The position numbers and the translations under genes were made by a program. A stretch of DNA of 60,233 nucleotides from Aquifex sp964425585. Its GTDB lineage: Bacteria > Aquificota > Aquificia > Aquificales > Aquificaceae. Positions 52,768-59,629 of this stretch are shown here, piece after piece; within the stretch, counting starts at the first letter, position 1, and every line of letters starts with the position of its first letter. The stretch is taken from positions 1-60,233 of the forward strand of contig CAYRMG010000003.1 in NCBI GenBank assembly GCA_964425585.1. Direction: 5' to 3'. Below the pieces are notes generated by a model. It saw only the letters and a list, made by a program, of their open reading frames with translations. It did not search any database and had not been told where the DNA came from.

Positions 52768-53888
52768 GCTACCTTATGAATAACTACGAAAGGCTTCCCG
52801 TTAGATTTACAAGAGGGGAAGGTGTATACCTTTACGATGAAAGTGGAAAAAGATACCTTGACTTTATATCGGGAATAGGGGTAAACTCCCTCGGTCATGC
52901 CCATCCGAAGGTAGTAAAAGCCATTAAAGAGCAGTCCGAGAAGCTCCTTCATGTATCAAATCTATACGAAAATCCCTGGCAGGAAGAGGTTGCACGGAAA
53001 CTAATAGAGGAGTTCCACTCAAAAGGAAGAGTTTTCTTCTCAAACAGCGGAACCGAAAGCGTAGAAGCCGCCATAAAGCTTGCAAGAAAATACTGGAGAG
53101 ACAAGAATAAGAACAGATGGAAGTTTATAAGCTTTTTAAATTCATTTCACGGCAGAACTTACGGAAGTTTATCCGCTACGGGACAAAGCAAGTTTCATAA
53201 AGGCTTTGAACCTTTAGTTCCGGGGTTTTCTTATGCAAAGCTAAACGACATAGACTCAGTTTACAGACTTCTTGATGAAGAAACGGCGGGTGTAATCGTT
53301 GAAGTTATACAAGGAGAGGGAGGAGTAAACGAAGCGGATGAGGATTTCCTGAAAGAGCTTCAAAATCTCGTTGAGGATAAGGAACTCCTCCTCATAATTG
53401 ACGAGGTTCAAACGGGTGTAGGAAGAACGGGTAAATTTTACGCTTATCAACACTTTGAACTTAAACCTCATATAATCACCCTCGCGAAAGGACTGGGAAG
53501 TGGTGTTCCGATAGGTGCAACAATAGCTGTTGATGATGTTGCGGAGAGCTTTGTCCCCGGTTCTCACGGCTCTACTTTCGGGGGAAATCCCCTCGCCTGT
53601 TCCGTGGCAAGCGTGGTTATTGATGAGGTAAAGAATCTCCTTCCCCACGTAAACGAGGTCGGGAATTACTTTAGGGAAAGACTTAAGGCATTCGGTAAAG
53701 TGAAGGGAAAGGGTTTAATGCTCGGTCTTGAAACGGAAGGAAGTTGTAAGGAAATTGTAAAGGAAGCCCTGAAGAGAGGTCTCCTTATAAACTGCACAGC
53801 GGGGAAGGTTCTGAGATTTCTGCCCCCTCTAATCGTAAAAAAAGAGCATATAGATGAGGCTGTTGAAATTCTCGGTTCAATCCTATGA
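52764..53888 (+). CDS. argD: Acetylornithine aminotransferase
   Basis: ArgD makes N-acetylornithine in arginine synthesis and may also serve lysine synthesis. The 374 residues match class III aminotransferases of the ArgD type: NSGTESVEAAIKLAR (94-108), HGRTYGSLSATGQ, EVIQGEGGV, IIDEVQTGVGRTG (211-223) and the PLP lysine K242 in TLAKGLGSGVPIGA. Overlaps of 4 bases join it to ugd and to the CPBP protease gene. Confidence 0.93.
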   Translation: MSYLMNNYERLPVRFTRGEGVYLYDESGKRYLDFISGIGVNSLGHAHPKVVKAIKEQSEKLLHVSNLYENPWQEEVARKLIEEFHSKGRVFFSNSGTESVEAAIKLARKYWRDKNKNRWKFISFLNSFHGRTYGSLSATGQSKFHKGFEPLVPGFSYAKLNDIDSVYRLLDEETAGVIVEVIQGEGGVNEADEDFLKELQNLVEDKELLLIIDEVQTGVGRTGKFYAYQHFELKPHIITLAKGLGSGVPIGATIAVDDVAESFVPGSHGSTFGGNPLACSVASVVIDEVKNLLPHVNEVGNYFRERLKAFGKVKGKGLMLGLETEGSCKEIVKEALKRGLLINCTAGKVLRFLPPLIVKKEHIDEAVEILGSIL

Positions 53889-54400
53889 TTCATATTCTTC
53901 TCTACGCTGTTTTTCTGGCCTCCCTTATTCTTTCAAAGTATTATAACCTGGGTGTTATTCCACAGCTTGTATTACTCTCTCCCCTCGTGTTTCAAAAGGA
54001 GCAGGAACTGGGATTCAGAGAGTATAAGAGAGGATTTCTGTGGGGAATTCCCTTTCTGCCCATTGCTATTCCCTACATTTTCAATGCAGAGTGTTATGCT
54101 TTTGTTCTGAATCAGCTCGGGGTAGCTTTTGCGGAGGAAATATTCTTCAGAGGTTTTCTTATGCAGAGGTTTTCAAACCTTACGGTTTCTTTAATGTTTT
54201 CTTTCGGACATATCCTTTACTGGTTTAACTTAAACTCGGTTCTTACATTTTTCCCCTCCCTTATCCTTGGGTGGATTTATAAAAGAAGTGGCTCAATTGT
54301 AGCACCCGTTATAGCACACTTTTCAATGAATATGTTTTTCTTTTATCTTACCGAACGATTTCCTCGCCTTCTTGAGATACTTACAAAAAGTCTTTTTTGA
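53885..54400 (+). CDS. CPBP-family intramembrane protease
   Basis: The 171-residue membrane protein has the CPBP/CAAX-protease motifs: EE and R in FAEEIFFRGFL (E84, E85, R89), H109 in SFGHILYW, and H145 in VIAHFSMN. These form an intramembrane glutamate-type protease site. Substrates in this group are mostly unknown. Its start overlaps argD by 4 bases. No bacteriocin or sorting-signal gene is near. Confidence 0.87.
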   Translation: MIHILLYAVFLASLILSKYYNLGVIPQLVLLSPLVFQKEQELGFREYKRGFLWGIPFLPIAIPYIFNAECYAFVLNQLGVAFAEEIFFRGFLMQRFSNLTVSLMFSFGHILYWFNLNSVLTFFPSLILGWIYKRSGSIVAPVIAHFSMNMFFFYLTERFPRLLEILTKSLF

Positions 54401-54408
54401 AATATATT
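54380..54408 (+). promoter_or_regulatory. Possible promoter for the 54433 gene and PP2C
   Basis: CTTACA (54380-54385), a 17-base spacer and TATATT (54403-54408) lie at the end of the CPBP gene. The transcript would start about 20 bases before an AAGGAGG site. The -35 box matches only 4 of 6. Confidence 0.35.
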
Positions 54409-54432
54409 AGTTTTAGCCTAAGGAGGTAGAAG

Positions 54433-54870
54433 ATGAAATCCTGGAGTTATTATATACAGCTTGCCGGTGTAAACGAGAAAGGTGAGGTTATGAAGGAGGA
54501 AGCTCTCTACGTTGTTGCAACCCCCAATAATGAAGAGCTCTACAGGGATATAAAATACAACTGCTTTTCTGAGCATTACATACCCGAGGAAAATGCCATA
54601 AAGCACGGACAGGCATACGCTGTGGGTGTTGATTTTGAGATAAAGAATATGAAGGATTACGGGCTTGAGTTCTTCAGCGAAGATGACGAGCTATACATTT
54701 TCAGGGAAGGTATATCCATGAAAGAAGGTTTAAAAAACGTTCTGAAAATACTCATGAACCGCTTGAGAGAACAAGGATACGGAAAAGACTTTGAGGTAAT
54801 TAGGGATATAGGCTCTCCCTCCGAGGACTTTATGCGGGAGTGTCTCCTTGAAGTTATAAAAGGCATATGA
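54433..54870 (+). CDS. Hypothetical protein coupled to a PP2C phosphatase
   Basis: I do not recognise this 145-residue soluble protein. It begins MKSWSYYIQLAGVNEKGEV and has an acidic middle (YGLEFFSEDDELYIF) and a C-terminal helix with LKNVLKILMNRLREQGYG. AAGGAGG precedes its ATG, and its stop overlaps the phosphatase start by 4 bases (ATGA). This suggests a matched pair, with this protein as a possible substrate or regulator; that is inference only. Confidence 0.72.
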   Translation: MKSWSYYIQLAGVNEKGEVMKEEALYVVATPNNEELYRDIKYNCFSEHYIPEENAIKHGQAYAVGVDFEIKNMKDYGLEFFSEDDELYIFREGISMKEGLKNVLKILMNRLREQGYGKDFEVIRDIGSPSEDFMRECLLEVIKGI

Positions 54871-55628
54871 AGGTAAAAGCTCTTTACATAACGAACAAGG
54901 GAAGGGTTAGACAAAACAACGAAGACGCTCTTCTCGTTGGCAACAGAGTTTTCGGTGAGACTTCCTTCAATTCCTTTGGATTTGAAGAGTTTGAATTAAA
55001 AGGTTCACTTCCCTTTGCGGTTGCCGACGGACTCGGGGGACACTCCTGCGGTGAGAAGGCAAGTAAGTTAACCCTTGAGGTTTTAAAGGAAAACACACCT
55101 CAAAAACTCCGAGATGTGAAAGAAATTATCCTGAAGGCTAAAAAAAGACTTGATGAGTTTATAGAGAACGGTCACGAGTTTTGTTACGGAATGGGAACCG
55201 TCCTTGCGGGCGTATACATATTTCCCGATAAGGTTTACGTTTTCAACGTCGGGGATTGCAGGGTATACAGGTTCAGGGACGGAAAGCTTGAACTCCTTAC
55301 CGAAGACCACACGTATATTTTCAGGATATATAAAGAGGGAAAGATAACTTACGATGAGCTGAGACTTCACCCCGAGAGAAACATTCTTGAAACCGCGGTC
55401 ATGGGAGGCTATCCCGATATACCCGAGGTATTTGTTAAGGAAACCGATATCAAAAGAGGAGATAACTTTCTTATATGTTCCGACGGACTTTGGGAAGCCC
55501 TATCCTTTAACGAAAAAGTTTCCTGCATGAGTAAAGAAAATCTAAAAAGAAGGGGAGAGTGCCTTTACTCTTTATCCCTTGAAAACAGCAAGGATAACAT
55601 AAGCCTCATTCTCTTAGAAGTAGGTTAA
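54867..55628 (+). CDS. PP2C-family protein serine/threonine phosphatase
   Basis: The 253 residues match PP2C: TNKGRVRQNNEDALL (9-23, with metal-binding D20), AVADGLGGHSCGEKAS (51-66), VFNVGDCRVYRFRDGKL, and CSDGLWEAL, with a final SKDNISLILLE. It has no membrane or sensor domain. Such enzymes counteract Hanks-type kinases; none is in the window. Its last 23 bases overlap the convergent antiporter gene. Confidence 0.92.
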   Translation: MKVKALYITNKGRVRQNNEDALLVGNRVFGETSFNSFGFEEFELKGSLPFAVADGLGGHSCGEKASKLTLEVLKENTPQKLRDVKEIILKAKKRLDEFIENGHEFCYGMGTVLAGVYIFPDKVYVFNVGDCRVYRFRDGKLELLTEDHTYIFRIYKEGKITYDELRLHPERNILETAVMGGYPDIPEVFVKETDIKRGDNFLICSDGLWEALSFNEKVSCMSKENLKRRGECLYSLSLENSKDNISLILLEVG

Positions 55629-56829
55629 GAACTATAGGAGCTATCAGCGTAGTTATAGCCACGACGAATACTATAACCGCATACTCAACCTCATTAATGG
55701 CGTGGAAGCTTCTTCCGAACTCCGCAAATATCAGACCCACCTCACCGCGGGGTAGCATGGAAAAGCCTATGCTTGCCTTTTCCTTTAAACTTCCGGGAAC
55801 TATAAAACCGGAAAGCACCTTTCCCACAATAGCTACGAGTATTAAAGCACCCGAAAAAGTCCAAAATTCGGGCGATGAGAAGTCTATGGCTTTCAGGTTC
55901 AGGGCAAGACCCACAGAAACAAAGAAAATGGGAGCTAATACCCATACAAGGGGTTTTATGGATTCCTCAACCTTTACTATCATACCTTCTTCCAGCTTTA
56001 GAGCTGCAGCAAAGGGGATAACAAACCTCCTTGAGAGGGCAAGACCCGCGGTAAAAGAACCGAGAATAGAAGGGGAACCGAATTTATGCGCGGAATAAGC
56101 GGCAAGAAGTATTAATGCCATAACCGAAGCGGGAATTATGTCCATATCCTGTGCCTTTTTCGCTATGAAGGAAAGAATTTTGGCCACGACATTTGCAATG
56201 AAAGGAGCTATAACGAAGAATATTGTTATATGAATAACCAAGTTAACGGTTGTATCAAGGTGAACCTCTTTTGTTTTTGCAAACTCATAAAGGGCAGCAA
56301 GAATAATAACACCTATAATGTCATCAAGAACTGCGGCACCTAGAACGATTTGTGCAAACCTTTCTTTATGTTTACCTAAATCCGTAAGAACCCTTACGGT
56401 TATACCTATACTCGTCGCGGTAAGCGCACCGCCCATAAAAAGGGAGGCAACAAGGTCAAGCCCGAATAGGTAATAAGAAACAGTAAATCCCCCGATGAAA
56501 GGAAGAACGGCTCCGATAATTGCAACAAGGGAAGCCCAAACCCCTACCCTCATCAACATATGGATGTCCGCTTCAAGACCTACCTCAAAGAGCAAAAGAA
56601 TAACTCCGAGCTCCGCAAGAACCTTTATGGCTTCCGAAATAGGGATTAAGCCCAGTAAACTCTGACCGAGTATTACTCCCGCGGTAACCTCACCGAGAAC
56701 CGGAGGAATACCCAGCCTTTTGAATATTGTTCCGAATAGTTTGGCGGAAAATAGAAGCACGGCAAGATGTAAAAATAAAGTATGAATGTCTATTCCAGCC
56801 CCACTTCCCTCAGCAGGTGCAGCAGCCAT
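55606..56829 (-). CDS. Cation:proton antiporter (CPA2 family)
   Basis: A 407-residue membrane protein of about 12-13 helices, with the CPA2 features GIPPVLGEVTAGVILG (about 41-56), LLFEVGLEAD, ALTATSIGITVRVL and the paired aspartates in AAVLDDIIGVIIL that carry ions. It exchanges Na+ or K+ for protons. No KTN/TrkA nucleotide domain follows. A TACAAT box 6 bases before the ATG, overlapping the previous stop, suggests a separate leaderless start. Confidence 0.92.
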   Translation of the reverse strand: MAAAPAEGSGAGIDIHTLFLHLAVLLFSAKLFGTIFKRLGIPPVLGEVTAGVILGQSLLGLIPISEAIKVLAELGVILLLFEVGLEADIHMLMRVGVWASLVAIIGAVLPFIGGFTVSYYLFGLDLVASLFMGGALTATSIGITVRVLTDLGKHKERFAQIVLGAAVLDDIIGVIILAALYEFAKTKEVHLDTTVNLVIHITIFFVIAPFIANVVAKILSFIAKKAQDMDIIPASVMALILLAAYSAHKFGSPSILGSFTAGLALSRRFVIPFAAALKLEEGMIVKVEESIKPLVWVLAPIFFVSVGLALNLKAIDFSSPEFWTFSGALILVAIVGKVLSGFIVPGSLKEKASIGFSMLPRGEVGLIFAEFGRSFHAINEVEYAVIVFVVAITTLIAPIVLNLLLRE

Positions 56830-56835
56830 AAAAGT

Positions 56836-56841
56836 ATTGTA
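56836..56841 (-). promoter_or_regulatory. -10 box of the antiporter gene
   Basis: On the minus strand TACAAT lies 6 bases before the ATG and directly after the flavin reductase stop. Transcription would start at or next to the A of the ATG. There is no ribosome binding site. Confidence 0.4.
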
Positions 56842-57432
56842 TCACTTTTCTATCTTGCAATTTCCGTAAGCTTTTACGTAATACCTTCCCCCTAACCTGC
56901 CTATAGGTTTATAGGCTTCGTAATCTACGGAAAAATCCTCAGTAATGATGTTATCGTTTACCTTTATAAGCAGGACTTCCCCGAATATAACGTGCATATC
57001 ATAAACGGGAACGTATTTAAATAACTTGCACTCAAAGGAAACCTTTGCCTCCTTTATCCTCGGGGCTATTACGGTTTTTGATGGCTCGGGAGTGAGTCCT
57101 GCCTTTTCAAACTCGTTGACCTCCGGGGGAAATTCCTCCCCGGTTATAAGCATCTTTTGAAAAAGCTCCTCGCTTACCGTATTTATAACGAATTCTTTAG
57201 TCTCAAGTATATTTTTTACAGTATCCTTTAGATTCCCGTCGTCTCTATTACTTACGGAAATCATGAGAACGGGCGGAGCATCATTTACGGCATTGAAGAA
57301 ACTAAAAGGTGCTATATTGTAAACTCCTTCCCTACTGGTTGTTGATACCCATCCTATAGGTCTGGGGACTACAAGCCCGAGAATCAACTTGTAAAGCGTG
57401 TCCTCATCGGTGTTCTTAACGAGAAGTTCCAT
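56842..57432 (-). CDS. Flavin reductase-like FMN-binding protein
   Basis: The 196 residues match the FMN-binding split-barrel flavin reductase family: VPRPIGWVSTTSREGVYNIA (about 22-41), APFSFFNAVNDAPPVLMISV (read from position 41) and a mid segment with KEFVINTVSE. It probably reduces flavin with NAD(P)H, or acts as a small flavoprotein; the partner is unknown. A TATAAT lies 8 bases before the ATG with no ribosome binding site. Confidence 0.88.
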   Translation of the reverse strand: MELLVKNTDEDTLYKLILGLVVPRPIGWVSTTSREGVYNIAPFSFFNAVNDAPPVLMISVSNRDDGNLKDTVKNILETKEFVINTVSEELFQKMLITGEEFPPEVNEFEKAGLTPEPSKTVIAPRIKEAKVSFECKLFKYVPVYDMHVIFGEVLLIKVNDNIITEDFSVDYEAYKPIGRLGGRYYVKAYGNCKIEK

Positions 57433-57440
57433 GGGGAAAA

Positions 57441-57448
57441 ATTATAAT
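57441..57448. promoter_or_regulatory. Overlapping divergent -10 boxes (flavin reductase / purS)
   Basis: The eight bases ATTATAAT hold TATAAT on both strands: 57443-57448 for purS (+) and 57446-57441 for the flavin reductase (-). Only one polymerase could occupy the site at a time. The gap between the two start codons is just 34 bases. Confidence 0.5.
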
Positions 57449-57466
57449 TAAACCAAGGAGGAAATC

Positions 57467-57700
57467 ATGAAAAGAATAAGGGTGATAATTTTGCCCAAGG
57501 AAGGACTCCTTTCCCCCCAAGGCAGGGCGGTTGAGGAAATGTTAAAGGAAAACGGCTTTGAAGTATCCGATGTTAAAGTGGGAAAGGTTGTTGAGCTGAG
57601 TATCTCCGAAAATACAGATATAAAAAAGCTCGTTGAGAAGTATCTCATAAATCCCCTTATAGAGGATTACGAAATAGAGGAGCTATCCGTAAAGGATTGA
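57467..57700 (+). CDS. purS: Phosphoribosylformylglycinamidine synthase subunit PurS
   Basis: PurS bridges PurQ and PurL in the fourth step of purine synthesis. The 77 residues fit the family, with the motif LPKEGLLSPQGRAVEEMLKE (about 9-28), VKVGKVVELSI and LVEKYLINPLIEDYEIEEL. AAGGAGG precedes the ATG. purQ and purL are not adjacent; a DnaQ-like exonuclease follows after 3 bases. Confidence 0.92.
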   Translation: MKRIRVIILPKEGLLSPQGRAVEEMLKENGFEVSDVKVGKVVELSISENTDIKKLVEKYLINPLIEDYEIEELSVKD

Positions 57701-57703
57701 AAA

Positions 57704-58285
57704 ATGCGGGATAACCTTCTGGATAGCACCTTTGTCGTTATAGACCTTGAGACAACCGGTTTTAACGTAGAGGTTGCGGACATAATAGATATCGCCGCTG
57801 TAAGAGTAGAAGGGGGAATAATTACGGAAAAATTCTCTACACTTGTTTATCCGGGCTATTTTATTCCAGAAAGAATTAAAAAGCTTACAGGTATAACAAA
57901 CGCAATGCTTGTGGGACAGCCTACAATTGACAAAGTTATCCTTGATTTCCTTGATTTTGTCAAAGACAGTATAGTAATCGGACATTTTATAGAACAGGAT
58001 GTAAAGTTTATAAACAAGTATACGCGCTCTCTTCTCAACAGAAAGTTCAGCAATCCTACGCTGTGCACCCTGAAACTTGCAAGGAGAGTTTACCCGGGTC
58101 TTGAAAAATATTCCCTGAAAGCTCTTGCGGAAAATCTCGGCCTTGAAACAAACGGTGTTCATAGAGCTCTAAAGGATGCCGTTCTTACTGCGGAAATATT
58201 CATAAGAATGCTTGAAGAGCTGTGGAATAATTACGGCATAGGGGATTATTACTCCCTCAAGAGGCTGGAAAAAGGAAAAATTTAG
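57704..58285 (+). CDS. DnaQ-like 3'-5' exonuclease
   Basis: The 193 residues have the DEDD exonuclease motifs: VIDLETTGF (D14, E16), VIGHFIEQDVKF and HRALKDAVLTAEIF (DEDDh type). It could be the proofreading epsilon subunit of DNA polymerase III or a separate RNase T/DnaQ-like nuclease; the short form without a C-terminal clamp-binding tail leaves this open. It is 3 bases after purS and 24 bases before tRNA(Ser). Confidence 0.88.
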   Translation: MRDNLLDSTFVVIDLETTGFNVEVADIIDIAAVRVEGGIITEKFSTLVYPGYFIPERIKKLTGITNAMLVGQPTIDKVILDFLDFVKDSIVIGHFIEQDVKFINKYTRSLLNRKFSNPTLCTLKLARRVYPGLEKYSLKALAENLGLETNGVHRALKDAVLTAEIFIRMLEELWNNYGIGDYYSLKRLEKGKI

Positions 58286-58287
58286 CT

Positions 58288-58293
58288 TATAAT
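58288..58293 (+). promoter_or_regulatory. -10 box of tRNA-Ser
   Basis: TATAAT lies 16 bases before the tRNA(Ser) 5' end. CTGGAA, 17 bases further upstream (58265-58270), is a weak -35 candidate inside the exonuclease gene. Confidence 0.45.
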
Positions 58294-58309
58294 AAAGTCT
58301 TATTGGATA

Positions 58310-58401
58310 GGAGGGGTGGCCGAGAGGCCGAAGGCGGCCGCTTGCTAAGCGGCAGAGGGGCTAAAACCCCTCCGAGGGTTCGAATCCCTCCCCCTCCGCC
58401 A
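58310..58401 (+). tRNA. tRNA-Ser (GCT anticodon)
   Basis: A 92-base class II tRNA. Acceptor GGAGGGG (58310-58316) pairs with CCCCTCC (58391-58397), discriminator G58398 and encoded CCA 58399-58401. Anticodon stem GCCGC/GCGGC closes TTGCTAA, with anticodon GCT at 58344-58346. The long variable arm AGAGGGGCTAAAACCCCTCC forms its own stem, as expected for tRNA(Ser). The next gene starts 9 bases after CCA. Confidence 0.96.
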
Positions 58402-58410
58402 TGGAATACT

Positions 58411-58824
58411 ATGGAATTGTTCCAATTTGTATTGCTTAGCTCTGCGGTAGGATTTAGCCTCGGTTTTGTCCTCTCTCTTCTTTTCATAAAAACCTTAGAG
58501 TTTTCTCTCAGGGCTGGATTGAGAATCGCAAACAGGTTTCCGAACAAAAGGAATTTGGTTTACCTTGGAATTTCTTCTACGATGCTTTTACTCTTAATTC
58601 CCGAGGCTGCAATAGTTTTTTTCATTATAAGGGAAATCCTGAAGGAATCTATGAAGATTGAAAAAGATTTATACATTTTTGTGTCTTTTATGTTTTTTAT
58701 ATCTCTTGGATACTCTTTAGGCTACAGGTTTATTTTTTGCCGTGCTTACAAACGTGAAAGTATACAATCCGTGCTAAAAGAACTGAAAAAGAAGGGAATA
58801 GACTTTTACGTTAATTTGTGTTAA
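58411..58824 (+). CDS. Hypothetical integral membrane protein
   Basis: The 137 residues, from the ATG at 58411, have about three membrane helices (4-26, 50-75, 88-107) and a basic C-terminal tail (KRESIQSVLKELKKKG). Reading further upstream in this frame would run through the tRNA, so the later ATG is chosen. There is no ribosome binding site; the start lies 9 bases after the tRNA CCA. I do not recognise a family. Weak resemblance in size to AtpI-type small membrane proteins is not enough to assign it. Confidence 0.65.
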   Translation: MELFQFVLLSSAVGFSLGFVLSLLFIKTLEFSLRAGLRIANRFPNKRNLVYLGISSTMLLLLIPEAAIVFFIIREILKESMKIEKDLYIFVSFMFFISLGYSLGYRFIFCRAYKRESIQSVLKELKKKGIDFYVNLC

Positions 58825-58830
58825 CTTCTT

Positions 58831-59223
58831 TCATTCGTATTTTCCATCACTCCTCACTTTTACAACTGTATGGACATTACCCCTAGGGTGAAAATCCCCT
58901 ATAACTTCCAGGAATCTCGGCTTTAGGAGGTCATATAAAGCCTTATAAATTTCGTTAGTAGCGGCTTCGTGAGATATATACCTGCTCCTGAACTTGTTTA
59001 ACCAGAGCTTTAAGGATTTCAGCTCAACTATATACTTGTCGGGTATGTATCGTATCTTAATCGTTGCAAAGTCAGGATAACCCGAACGCGGACAAAGACA
59101 CGTAAACTCGGGAAAGGTTATCTCTATCATATAATCCCTCTCGGGTGAGGGATTAGGCCAGGCTTCAAGCTCAGCCTTTTCAATTTCAATCTCTCCATAC
59201 TTCTTCCCTTTTACCTCACTCAT
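58831..59223 (-). CDS. queF: NADPH-dependent 7-cyano-7-deazaguanine reductase
   Basis: QueF reduces preQ0 to preQ1 in queuosine synthesis. The 130 residues are the short, unimodular form. The nucleophile is C44 in FTCLCPRSGYPDFATI with D51 as acid, and the QueF motif region SLKLWLNKFRSRYISHEAAT (70-89) is present. The upstream gap is only 55 bases and I see no preQ1 riboswitch in it. The 3' end is 6 bases from the convergent membrane-protein gene. Confidence 0.95.
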   Translation of the reverse strand: MSEVKGKKYGEIEIEKAELEAWPNPSPERDYMIEITFPEFTCLCPRSGYPDFATIKIRYIPDKYIVELKSLKLWLNKFRSRYISHEAATNEIYKALYDLLKPRFLEVIGDFHPRGNVHTVVKVRSDGKYE

Positions 59224-59241
59224 AGAGTATTAAAATAATGT

Positions 59242-59269
59242 TTGAAAATAAACGGCAAGAGGGTAATCT
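59242..59269 (+). promoter_or_regulatory. Promoter of the 116-residue unknown gene
   Basis: TTGAAA (59242-59247), a 16-base spacer and TAATCT (59264-59269) end 9 bases before the ATG at 59279. There is no ribosome binding site at usable distance, so the transcript would be nearly leaderless. The divergent queF start is 55 bases away. Confidence 0.45.
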
Positions 59270-59278
59270 TTAAAATTA

Positions 59279-59629
59279 ATGAAGGACGTGAACTTCCTTG
59301 AGGAAATGCTCTTCAGAAGTGTTCTCAAGGAAATAGAAGAAAGGTATGAAGACGTTATAACAATTTACAGATACGATTATGAAATAAAAGGTATTGCGGA
59401 AAAGTTGATGAGATTAGCGCGTATAGTTGAGGAGGTATTCAAGGAAATACCGAACCCCGAAAAGAAGCTTGACCAGAACTCCTATACGACCCTTTATAAT
59501 ATCCTCAAGGACATAAGCTCAATACTTTACGACCTGTCAATAGCTACAAGTGAACAGATAAGCTACGTTCTGCTTCAGGCTTACAGAAAACTTGACAACA
59601 TAGACAGTCTTATAAGTAAACTAAGGTAA
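59279..59629 (+). CDS. Hypothetical helical protein
   Basis: I do not recognise this 116-residue protein. It is rich in Glu, Leu, Ile and Tyr and predicted helical (FRSVLKEIEERYEDVITIYR at about 12-31, then KLMRLARIVEEVFKEIPNPE). It has no membrane segment or motif. The phosphoribosyltransferase gene begins at the very next base after its stop, so the two are likely co-expressed. Confidence 0.72.
   Translation: MKDVNFLEEMLFRSVLKEIEERYEDVITIYRYDYEIKGIAEKLMRLARIVEEVFKEIPNPEKKLDQNSYTTLYNILKDISSILYDLSIATSEQISYVLLQAYRKLDNIDSLISKLR

Noticed and set aside
59224..59278. Possible preQ1 riboswitch upstream of queF
   Set aside because: The gap is 55 bases, shared with a divergent gene, and shows no preQ1 aptamer hairpin. 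A -10-like TTTAAT lies 5 bases before the queF ATG, leaving no leader.
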